Source: Clostridiales bacterium (GTDB lineage Bacteria; Bacillota; Clostridia; Lachnospirales; WQUN01). From it: a stretch of DNA of 7,633 bases. The notes below the pieces were generated by a model. That model had not been told where the DNA came from. It made no database searches and was given only the letters and a program-made list of their open reading frames with translations. Positions 1-4,592 of the stretch are shown piece by piece. The position numbers were made by a program, and so were the translations under genes. The DNA lies in NCBI GenBank assembly GCA_031289625.1, contig JAITPB010000152.1:1-7633 (forward strand), written 5' to 3'. Numbering within the stretch: position 1 is the stretch's first letter; each line of letters begins with the position of its first letter.

Positions 1-332
1 AACAAATAATCATAATTTTTGTCTTTTGCGTATTGGATTATCGCGTTCTTATAATTCGCCACCTTCAGCATTAAACTGTCATTCCATTTGTGCGATTCGT
101 CGGTACATAAATACGCGCCCTGTTCTTGCCCCGGAATGACTGCGGCTTCCGAATTTTCCCTCTTGAAACCCGCTAACATTCGGCTGGATTTTTCGTCGAT
201 GTTATCGTCTACGAACATGTAATCAAGGGAGATACTGTTTGCGGTAAGCCTTTTTAGCGACGCTAAAAAGGGCTCCAATATCTCCGGCTTCTGATATACC
301 GGACTGCCGACCAAAACTCTTTTTTTATGCAT
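1..332 (-). CDS. Family-2-type glycosyltransferase, N-terminal part (runs off the left edge)
   Basis: About 110 residues are visible, from the ATG at 332-330 leftward with no stop before base 1. The N-terminus MHKKRVLVGSPVYQKPEILE, then DYMFVDDN at about residues 38-45, fits the first strands of a GT-A fold nucleotide-sugar transferase. The end, KNAIIQYAKDKNYDYLF, is where such proteins usually continue into a DxD metal-binding motif, which would lie just outside the window. Expected role from the family: transfer of a sugar from a nucleotide donor to an unknown acceptor in the cytoplasm. The ribosome binding site (GGAG, about 340-334) overlaps the stop of the upstream 41-codon gene, with 8 bases between stop and start, so translation is probably coupled. 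Family assignment comes from memory of similar proteins; the acceptor and the phage or chromosomal origin are unknown. Confidence 0.72.
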   Translation of the reverse strand, partial: MHKKRVLVGSPVYQKPEILEPFLASLKRLTANSISLDYMFVDDNIDEKSSRMLAGFKRENSEAAVIPGQEQGAYLCTDESHKWNDSLMLKVANYKNAIIQYAKDKNYDYL

Positions 333-340
333 TGAATCTC

Positions 341-466
341 CTATCGTTTTTTGTTTTTAGGCTTCTTAACCGTGGTCGTTTCAGTTTCTGTCATAACCGC
401 TTGTTCCGTGTCTTTTACCGTTTCTTTTTTCTTTTTCTTCGGCTTGTTCGGATTTTTGTCGCCCAT
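341..466 (-). CDS. Small lysine-rich hydrophilic protein (41 aa)
   Basis: The frame starts at ATG 466-464 and ends at TAG 343-341, giving 41 residues. It begins MGDKNPNKPKKKKKETVKD and ends VKKPKNKKR. Two lysine clusters flank a Thr/Glu-rich centre. There is no hydrophobic segment and no cysteine, so it is probably disordered and nucleic-acid- or polyanion-friendly, but no function can be assigned. A good ribosome binding site, AAGGGAGG at 476-483, lies 9 bases upstream. The stop codon is embedded in the ribosome binding site of the glycosyltransferase gene that follows, so the two form an operon. The frame is short, but the ribosome binding site, the coupling and the biased composition together support a real gene. 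I do not recognise the family. Confidence 0.6.
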   Translation of the reverse strand: MGDKNPNKPKKKKKETVKDTEQAVMTETETTTVKKPKNKKR

Positions 467-533
467 TGCAGCCAACCTCCCTTCACATATTTATAGTGGA
501 GCGTAAATAAAAAATAAAAAAACCGCCTTAAAT

Positions 534-637
534 CAACGAATTTGCGCTCGCTGCGAGTGAGCGCATCCGCACATTAGTAAACATAAAAGGGTGTACTAAT
601 ATGTTCGTTGTAAAAAGCGATTTCTTGCAAAGAAATC
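534..637. repeat. Cluster of nested and adjacent inverted repeats
   Basis: Four dyads can be read directly. CAACGAA at 534-540 pairs with TTCGTTG at 604-610. Nested inside it are a 9-bp stem with a 3-base loop (544-552/556-564, one G-T pair) and ATTAGTA/TACTAAT (573-579/594-600). Just outside is GATTTCTT/AAGAAATC (619-626/630-637). The first three are mutually compatible and could form a branched, cloverleaf-like fold. An 8-bp direct repeat, AAATCAAC, occurs at 530-537 and 633-640 and brackets most of the cluster. Read leftward, the structure is followed by a T-rich run (about 526-509), as in an attenuator. Function is unknown. Confidence 0.5.
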
Positions 638-770
638 AACTGATATTTTGTTTTTATTTTTATAAGGAATATAAGATGAGTTTTTTAACGGGAATAGAAA
701 AAATTTATAAAATAAAAATCCCTGAATCCATTTGACTCGCATAAATCGCGATACGTTTATAATCTTGGTC

Positions 771-800
771 ATTATATCACACGGAAGGCTGCGTTGTAAA
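771..800 (-). promoter_or_regulatory. Putative sigma-A-type promoter, leftward
   Basis: On the minus strand, TTTACA (800-795) is separated by 18 bases from a perfect TATAAT (776-771). It would start transcription near 764, leaving a leader of about 300 bases before the 41-codon gene at 466. That leader would contain the dyad cluster at 534-637. Spacing is one base over the optimum. The assignment rests on sequence alone. Confidence 0.45.
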
Positions 801-934
801 GCCTTATTTTGGCATTTTTTTAATAATCTGGAGTATTTTATTTTCAGCGCTTCTCCCCAAACCGTATTAAGCAGGAAAAAAAACGGCGTGGGAGCAAAAT
901 ATGGCCTGCCGGCATTTTAAGCCCGCACAAACAG

Positions 935-967
935 AATGGCCGCCCGTTTGATCGGCGGACGGCCATT
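935..967 (-). terminator. Hairpin terminator after the YtxC-like gene
   Basis: A 12-bp stem (935-946/956-967) with a 9-base loop lies 5 bases past the stop of the leftward gene ending at 973. The only imperfect pair is G-U when read leftward but C-A when read rightward, so the hairpin is better as a leftward transcript. The T-tract after it (CTGTTTGT) is weak, so termination efficiency is uncertain. Confidence 0.6.
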
Positions 968-972
968 GTTTA

Positions 973-1356
973 TTAAAGCTTCAGTTTTTTAGCGATGCTG
1001 TAGAGCAGACGGTTCAAATAATCGTTGTAGTCCGCCATGCGAAACCTGACGTAGCCTTCCAGATGCAGCCAGTAATTTTCCGCGGCATACGCGCAAAGCG
1101 CCTGAATGTTTTTGTCCGTGATGGCGGCGGGAATCGCTTCCCGGATAATCGCCGCCAATTTCGGTTCGTGTTTTAATACAGGGTTTTTCTGAAAACAGAT
1201 CCAATCCAGTAACTGATACACAGGCGCCGCGTCAAACTCGCCGAAGTACAATTTGATGACGCCCGCGTCCCGTTTTTTCGCGCGCCTGACAAAACAGACC
1301 GTATAGGCGTCCAGTTCATTGAAATATGCTTCCGTGCAAACGGTTAAACTTTTCAT
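973..1356 (-). CDS. Short YtxC-like sporulation-family protein (127 aa)
   Basis: The C-terminal stretch ENYWLHLEGYVRFRMADY (about residues 93-110), followed by a basic amphipathic helix, resembles the LEGFxxFRLxxY signature I associate with the YtxC sporulation protein family. Those proteins are usually about 280 residues, so this would be a much shortened or diverged member. There is no signal peptide or membrane segment, so it is probably cytoplasmic. The molecular role of YtxC is not well defined. An in-frame ATG 14 codons upstream (1398) is possible, but a TATAAT-like box at 1409-1404 would place the transcript start at about that codon. ATG 1356-1354, preceded by GGTGATGG, is therefore preferred. 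The gene lies 86 bases downstream of the HicB-like gene in the same direction and ends in a hairpin. The family call is tentative; the reading frame is solid. Confidence 0.55.
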   Translation of the reverse strand: MKSLTVCTEAYFNELDAYTVCFVRRAKKRDAGVIKLYFGEFDAAPVYQLLDWICFQKNPVLKHEPKLAAIIREAIPAAITDKNIQALCAYAAENYWLHLEGYVRFRMADYNDYLNRLLYSIAKKLKL

Positions 1357-1403
1357 TCCATCACCAAACTCAGCCAGTGGGCTTCCGTTTTCGCGCATGT
1401 GCT

Positions 1404-1409
1404 ATTATA
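1404..1409 (-). promoter_or_regulatory. Possible -10 element for the YtxC-like gene
   Basis: CATATAATA (minus strand, 1411-1403) contains TATAAT and also fits the CATA---TA -10 pattern of mother-cell sporulation sigma factors. No good -35 sits at the expected distance for either class. It lies in the gap between the HicB-like gene and the YtxC-like gene, so the latter may be transcribed independently. Confidence 0.25.
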
Positions 1410-1442
1410 TGCGCAAGGGATGTATGAATTGCGCAGCGTCCT

Positions 1443-1892
1443 TCAGCGGCGCGCCAGTTCCAGGAGGTTTCCGCGCGTCTGCGCGTCGTCGCGCCCCATT
1501 TGTTTTTCATAAACGGCTGTCAGCGACTCCCGCAGAACCAGATCGGGATCGACAGAGTTTTGCTCTGCGAAATTAAACAGCCATGTCGGAATTTGAATAT
1601 GGCGCGTCGTGCTGCGGCCCGATTTTTCCGCGTAAGCGTTCATATCCAACATCAGCAGGTTCACAAAACCGCCGTCGCCTGGATGAATAGACTCCAGCGA
1701 ACTGGCTTTGGGAATGGGCCCGCCGTCCTCCAGCGCGTCCAGCACTTTATCCGACGCCGCGTCTATTCCGCGCATAATGGCGTCCGCCAATGTGTCCGCT
1801 TCCGCCGAACACCCTGGGATATCCGGAATTTCCACTTCATAAGAGCCGTTTTCCTCATCTTTGTATACACATGCGGGATAAATTAATTTCAT
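1443..1892 (-). CDS. HicB-family antitoxin-like protein, solitary (149 aa)
   Basis: The N-terminal domain (residues 1 to about 65: MKLIYPACVYKDEENGSYEV, then DIPGCSAEADTLADA) is the compact HicB fold, with the typical F/Y-P-A-x-[FV] start, the E-[IV]-P-D-[IFL]-PGC motif and the following helix. The C-terminal part (about 98-149, containing IQIPTWLFNFAEQNSVD) is the usual HicB DNA-binding or dimerisation tail. In HicAB modules HicB neutralises the HicA mRNA-interferase and represses the operon. No HicA-like ORF of 60-80 codons is adjacent here, so the protein may be a stand-alone regulator or antitoxin remnant. The start is fixed by AGGAGG at 1904-1899, six bases before ATG 1892-1890. An in-frame ATG at 1928 falls at the predicted transcript start and lacks a ribosome binding site. 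A sigma-A promoter lies directly upstream. Confidence 0.82.
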   Translation of the reverse strand: MKLIYPACVYKDEENGSYEVEIPDIPGCSAEADTLADAIMRGIDAASDKVLDALEDGGPIPKASSLESIHPGDGGFVNLLMLDMNAYAEKSGRSTTRHIQIPTWLFNFAEQNSVDPDLVLRESLTAVYEKQMGRDDAQTRGNLLELARR

Positions 1893-1936
1893 CGCCAGCC
1901 TCCTCATCTTTTGCAGTTTTTTCTTCACATTTCTGC

Positions 1937-1965
1937 ATTATAACTGCCTGTTCGTGAGTTGGCAA
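1937..1965 (-). promoter_or_regulatory. Sigma-A-type promoter of the HicB-like gene
   Basis: On the minus strand, TTGCCA (1965-1960), an optimal 17-base spacer and a perfect TATAAT (1942-1937) predict a transcript start near 1930. That leaves a leader of about 38 bases carrying AGGAGG, which supports the downstream ATG at 1892 as the true start. Confidence 0.75.
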
Positions 1966-2024
1966 GAGGTTTGCGGGGAGTCAAAATAAATGGTAATTAT
2001 TTTTGATCGCGCGTATAATTTTGC

Positions 2025-2054
2025 TTGACTGCCCATGGATATTCCGTATATAAT
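2025..2054 (+). promoter_or_regulatory. Sigma-A-type promoter of the exported-protein gene
   Basis: TTGACT (2025-2030), an 18-base spacer and TATAAT (2049-2054) predict a start near 2061, about 200 bases before the ATG at 2262. The promoter is divergent from that of the HicB-like gene, with about 60 bases between the two -35 boxes. Confidence 0.65.
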
Positions 2055-2068
2055 GGGTTTATAGTCAA

Positions 2069-2203
2069 GGCTCTTATTGCGTTTCAGGAGGCTGACTAAA
2101 AAACGGCTTAAGTAAGCCATTTTAAATAAGTGAGCAAACGCCTGTGAAATGGCTTGTTTCCGGCTTTTATGGCAATATAGCATTCTAAAACACAATAAGA
2201 GCC
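2069..2203 (+). repeat. Long nested inverted repeat in the leader of the exported-protein gene
   Basis: GGCTCTTATTG (2069-2079) is perfectly repeated in reverse complement at 2193-2203. Allowing one mismatch, the arms extend to 16 bp (2069-2084/2188-2203). Inside are a second perfect 9-bp dyad, AAGCCATTT/AAATGGCTT (2114-2122/2147-2155), and the small hairpin GGCTTA-AG-TAAGCC (2105-2118), which competes for the same bases. A 6-bp direct repeat, GTTTAT, flanks the whole at 2057-2062 and 2206-2211. Because the element begins about 8 bases after the predicted transcript start, it would fold as the 5' leader. It could equally be a small non-autonomous mobile element (MITE-like). It matches no riboswitch class I can recall. 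Confidence 0.65.
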
Positions 2204-2261
2204 AAGTTTATTAATCTTGTTAACCGCTGTAGCAGGTAAAAATATGAAAAGGAGAACCCTG

Positions 2262-3611
2262 ATGATCGCAAAAAAACGTAAGACGTTCGTAATTATGGTT
2301 ATACTGGGCCTTATCCTGGTGGTTTCCATCGGAGCAGTTGCTTTTACAAGCGCGGAGACAAAAACGAATAATACGCAAAACCAAAACACAGTAGATGACG
2401 GACAAAAAACAGAAAATGGAACAATCGGCGCTTCCAAGGTTGCAGAAACAAAAACATATAACGCGCAGAATGAAAATGTAATAAGTGATGGGCAAAAAAC
2501 AGAAAACGAAACAGCCGCCACTCCCAATGCCACCACAGTAAAGGCAATACCTAACGAATTAACAAACGGAAAAATTGTTAAAGATTTCTTTCTCCTTAAT
2601 GTTGGAACAAGTTATGATTTTATAACTGAAGCTTTCAAAAATAATTTTTTTGTAATACTGGATAAACCTATTGTTGCAAACAGCAGTGAGGTTACTATGG
2701 CATTAGACTATTATATTTTGACACCGGAACATTCAAGAATTATTTTTAAAGTAAGTGGAGTTCCAGAAGATAAAATAGAGAGCAAAGTTAATGAGAATCC
2801 CGACTATAGTAAATTAAAAAACGATTATACATTTGGTTCAAATTTTCCATTTATAATATCTAAGCTTATATTGAAAGATGGAGATGGAAAACTATTATAT
2901 GATTCTACACAAGCACATGATGATTCTGGGCAACCAAAATATCAACCTAATATATATTTATCAAGCAATCTTTATAAAAAATCAAATGGCGTTTTTTTAG
3001 AGATAGCCCTTGAAGAATATGACGGAGTTTATTTAAGAATACCAGATATGCTTACTATCGAAATAGATGGGCTTACTTTCGGTTCAAGTAGCCCAATAGA
3101 TGGACAATGGAAATTTGAATTACCTGTGGATGACATGTTTAAAAACACTGAAACGTTACGCTATGAAACAATCAGCCCGGAATATTGCGATAAAAACGGT
3201 ATTTATGTCGATAATTTTTGTTCTACGGTTACCTCAACAAAAATGGAATTAACGATTGATAATAGTAAAAATTCGGTTCAGCAACCGGCAAGGGATAACG
3301 ATATCTTTCTTTTTGAAGATCCTATTACGCACAGCTGCAAGATACCGTATGAGCAGAAATTATTTGTTGAAGTGGATGGAGAACAATTATTTGAAACAGC
3401 GGAGAGTTCCAATGGTGTGTTTGATACTATGACAAAATATATCGGAGAATATTATTGGCCGCAACAGACTGATAAAGGGACTAAATACTTCCTGTACCTT
3501 CCGACGTTGTATTTTGCAAATGCTGAGAATGTTACTGTGCGCCTGTTAGATGAGAATAGAAAACCATTAGAAGTAAATTTGCATCTCAATAAAAACTCAT
3601 CCGACACTTAA
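2262..3611 (+). CDS. Exported or membrane-anchored protein of unknown function with N-terminal tandem repeat (449 aa)
   Basis: The N-terminus has basic residues (MIAKKRK), a hydrophobic helix at about residues 9-28 and a possible signal-peptidase site after TSA (29-31). The protein should therefore be secreted or anchored outside the membrane. Residues 31-90 are two 30-residue imperfect repeats sharing AETKT, then DGQKTEN, forming a hydrophilic linker. From about residue 95 the sequence looks like beta-rich extracellular domains. Phrases such as LILKDGDGKLLYDS and PIDGQWKFELPVD recall the C-terminal domains of DUF4179/DUF5643-type surface proteins, but this is a weak impression, and no sigma factor or anti-sigma gene is nearby. 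The start is set by AAAAGGAG at 2247-2254, seven bases before ATG 2262; an in-frame ATG at 2217 has no ribosome binding site. The gene is AT-rich with codon use unlike the GC-rich neighbours, which suggests transfer. It is transcribed from 2025-2054 and ends before a bidirectional hairpin. Confidence 0.85.
   Translation: MIAKKRKTFVIMVILGLILVVSIGAVAFTSAETKTNNTQNQNTVDDGQKTENGTIGASKVAETKTYNAQNENVISDGQKTENETAATPNATTVKAIPNELTNGKIVKDFFLLNVGTSYDFITEAFKNNFFVILDKPIVANSSEVTMALDYYILTPEHSRIIFKVSGVPEDKIESKVNENPDYSKLKNDYTFGSNFPFIISKLILKDGDGKLLYDSTQAHDDSGQPKYQPNIYLSSNLYKKSNGVFLEIALEEYDGVYLRIPDMLTIEIDGLTFGSSSPIDGQWKFELPVDDMFKNTETLRYETISPEYCDKNGIYVDNFCSTVTSTKMELTIDNSKNSVQQPARDNDIFLFEDPITHSCKIPYEQKLFVEVDGEQLFETAESSNGVFDTMTKYIGEYYWPQQTDKGTKYFLYLPTLYFANAENVTVRLLDENRKPLEVNLHLNKNSSDT
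2352..2531 (+). repeat. Two-copy 90-bp in-frame coding repeat
   Basis: Bases 2352-2441 and 2442-2531 are imperfect direct repeats, 90 bp each, encoding residues 31-60 and 61-90 of the exported protein. Conserved positions include AETKT, N-x-QN-x-N and DGQKTEN. The copies have diverged at both synonymous and non-synonymous sites, so the duplication is not very recent. Confidence 0.8.
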
Positions 3612-3692
3612 CAAAATATCGTTCCACAACCAATCAATAGTATAGATTAAGACAATTCGCCAGATATTGAAAGGTCAGATTCAACAATAATT

Positions 3693-3732
3693 ATTTAAGG
3701 TGGCATTTCTTCTGCGAAATGCCACCTTAAAT
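3693..3732. terminator. Bidirectional hairpin between convergent genes
   Basis: A perfect 17-bp stem (3693-3709/3716-3732) closes a 6-base loop. It lies 81 bases past the stop of the rightward exported-protein gene and 24 bases past the stop of the leftward 119-residue gene. A/T pairs at the stem base give short U-rich edges in both directions, but neither side has a long U tract. It serves naturally as a shared terminator. Confidence 0.75.
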
Positions 3733-3756
3733 ATAAAGCTAAAAATCATATTTAAA

Positions 3757-4116
3757 TCATCTTACATCGAGGCTTGTACTTACGGCTGTTTGCGCCACCG
3801 TGAAACAAAGATAGTAATCGTATGAAGGCGTTTCAGTGTTTTCTCCTGCTGCCGATACTACACCTTGATAATTTTTCATTAATGCCTTGTCGGAGGCCCG
3901 ATATAGCGAAATATAAAATCCGTAATAGGAGGACATTGTAGCGGTTCTTCCGGCATTAAATTTGTAAGTGGTACAAACATTTGAAGTAGTGCCGTTCCAA
4001 TTACTAATATATGGATATGAGGGTGGGAAGGAGCGCGCTCTAGTTTCACTGAGCGAATCAGTATCGTCTGAAAATCCGTTGTCAACGACATTAAGATCTA
4101 ATTTATTATTTTCCAT
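3757..4116 (-). CDS. Small protein of unknown function, two cysteines, leader-like N-terminus (119 aa)
   Basis: I do not recognise this family. Residues 1-28 are hydrophilic and acidic (MENNKLDLNVVDNGFSDDTD, ending in TRAR). Residues 30-119 are rich in Tyr, Ser, Thr and short beta-type patterns such as SSYYGFYISLYRA and YDYYLCFTVAQTA. Cysteines fall only at 48 and 104, far enough apart to pin a small beta-sandwich by a disulfide if the protein is exported. There is no Sec signal peptide or membrane helix. The acidic N-terminus followed by a basic TRAR could be a leader cleaved from a mature domain, but no modification, protease or transporter gene is seen. The start is well supported by AAAGGAGAG six bases before ATG 4116-4114. 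It converges with the exported-protein gene across the hairpin at 3693-3732, and both are AT-rich, so they may have arrived together. Confidence 0.75.
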   Translation of the reverse strand: MENNKLDLNVVDNGFSDDTDSLSETRARSFPPSYPYISNWNGTTSNVCTTYKFNAGRTATMSSYYGFYISLYRASDKALMKNYQGVVSAAGENTETPSYDYYLCFTVAQTAVSTSLDVR

Positions 4117-4185
4117 TATAAACTCTCCTTTCTATTTTTTGTATTATGTTAAACCGGCGGAAGCCTTGACTTACCAAACGCGGTT

Positions 4186-4284
4186 TTACACAACCAAATA
4201 GGATATGCTTTGAATCAAGGATTTGTTACTATAAAGCATTTGAAAAATAATAACTGACCAATAGGAAGAGAATTCTGCGGTCAT
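4186..4284 (-). CDS. Candidate 32-residue peptide upstream of the 119-aa gene
   Basis: ATG at 4284-4282 is preceded by GAGGAG (4298-4293) at 8 bases and reads 32 codons to TAA at 4188-4186. The peptide begins MTAEFSSYWSVIIFQMLYSN and ends SYLVV. It is short and fairly hydrophobic, with only one lysine, so it could be membrane-associated. It lies 69 bases upstream of the 119-residue gene on the same strand. Part of its coding region (WSVIIFQM) is duplicated non-functionally 103 bases upstream, where the same frame reads WSVYFFQM before a stop. The ribosome binding site is the main support. A chance ORF cannot be excluded, and no function is proposed. Confidence 0.33.
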   Translation of the reverse strand: MTAEFSSYWSVIIFQMLYSNKSLIQSISYLVV

Positions 4285-4365
4285 TGATGCTACTCCTCGT
4301 TTCTATTTTGGTCTATTATTTATTTCCAACTTCCTAATGCATTTGGAAAAAATAAACTGACCAAT
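4236..4365. repeat. 27-bp imperfect direct repeat, 103-bp period, with three GACCAA boxes
   Basis: The copies at 4236-4262 and 4339-4365 start GCATTTG and end AACTGACCAAT, matching at 23 of 27 positions. A third, inverted GACCAA box (TTGGTC, 4308-4313) lies midway, so box centres fall at about 4258.5, 4310.5 and 4361.5. An imperfect 19-base inverted repeat also joins 4309-4327 to 4345-4363. The arrangement could be phased operator sites or a decayed duplication. Confidence 0.55.
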
Positions 4366-4493
4366 TGTGGTTATACTAACGGACGGATAAATTTGCCAGA
4401 TGAGCCATGAGGCCCAGTGGAATCATTGATTTAACCTCGGCAAATGTTCTCGGTCGCGGGTATAAATTAAACTCACAAAAAAGCCCTGTGCTG

Positions 4494-4589
4494 GACACAG
4501 CGAAAAATATCCTATGACGAAATATTTCGACTATTACAAAAGCCCCCGTAAAACGCTTCGGCGTTCCGCAGGGGCTTTTATGCTGTGTC
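4494..4589. repeat. Outer inverted repeat enclosing the terminator
   Basis: GACACAGC (4494-4501) is perfectly complementary to GCTGTGTC (4582-4589), enclosing the 12-bp palindrome at 4518-4529 and the terminator stem at 4538-4579. The left arm can alternatively pair with the adjacent CTGTG at about 4486-4490. Together these would make a compact branched 3' end on the ABC operon transcript. Confidence 0.5.
4538..4579 (-). terminator. Intrinsic terminator of the ABC importer operon
   Basis: AAAAGCCCC (4538-4546) pairs with GGGGCTTTT (4571-4579), and an inner AACGC-TTCG-GCGTT stem-loop (4552-4565) caps it. Read leftward, the GC-rich stem ends in CTTTTGT. It lies 13 bases after the stop of the ATPase gene. 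The near-symmetry means it could also stop rightward transcription. Confidence 0.85.
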
Positions 4590-4592
4590 TGT

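Larger units (their letters stand above)
467..972. other. Gene-poor AT-rich intergenic region with dyads
   Basis: No convincing gene lies here. The stretch holds the ribosome binding site of the 41-codon gene (476-483), a U-rich stretch when read leftward (about 526-509), a cluster of short dyads (534-637), a long A/T-rich run (about 645-720), promoter-like elements (732-800) and the terminator of the next unit (935-967). A 62-codon rightward frame at 732-920 begins with the TTG of a promoter-like TTGACT. It has no ribosome binding site and no recognisable protein features. Confidence 0.6.
4285..4592. other. Intergenic region between the 32-codon ORF and the ABC operon terminator
   Basis: No gene is supported here. 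The stretch contains the ribosome binding site of the candidate peptide (4293-4298), the second copy of the 27-bp repeat, a 7-bp dyad ATTTGCC/GGCAAAT (4391-4397/4439-4445), a small hairpin CTGTG/CACAG (about 4486-4500), a perfect 12-bp palindrome CGAAATATTTCG (4518-4529) and the terminator at 4538-4579. No convincing sigma-A promoter for the leftward small genes was found; TATAAC on the minus strand near 4371-4376 is the best -10, and its -35 is poor. Confidence 0.5.

Noticed and set aside
732..920. Rightward 62-codon frame
   Set aside because: Its start is the TTG of a promoter-like TTGACT, there is no ribosome binding site, and it ends just before an opposing terminator.
2057..2211. c-di-GMP (GEMM), T-box or SAM riboswitch
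   Set aside because: A GCAAAC string near 2133-2139 briefly suggested GEMM, but the paired GACGCAAAG core is absent, and there is no T-box TGGNACCGCG or SAM core.
2108..2536. Leftward 142-codon frame with membrane-like repeated Phe/Val/Cys segments
   Set aside because: It is antisense to the signal peptide and the two 30-residue repeats of the exported protein, which explains its repeats and hydrophobicity. It has no independent support.
4236..4365. CRISPR array
   Set aside because: There are only two imperfect 27-bp copies with a 76-bp interval and no further units or cas genes.
4117..4592. Transposase remnant between the 119-aa gene and the ABC operon
   Set aside because: Frames on both strands are broken by stops, and no transposase motif could be read. 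The repeats alone do not define insertion-sequence ends.
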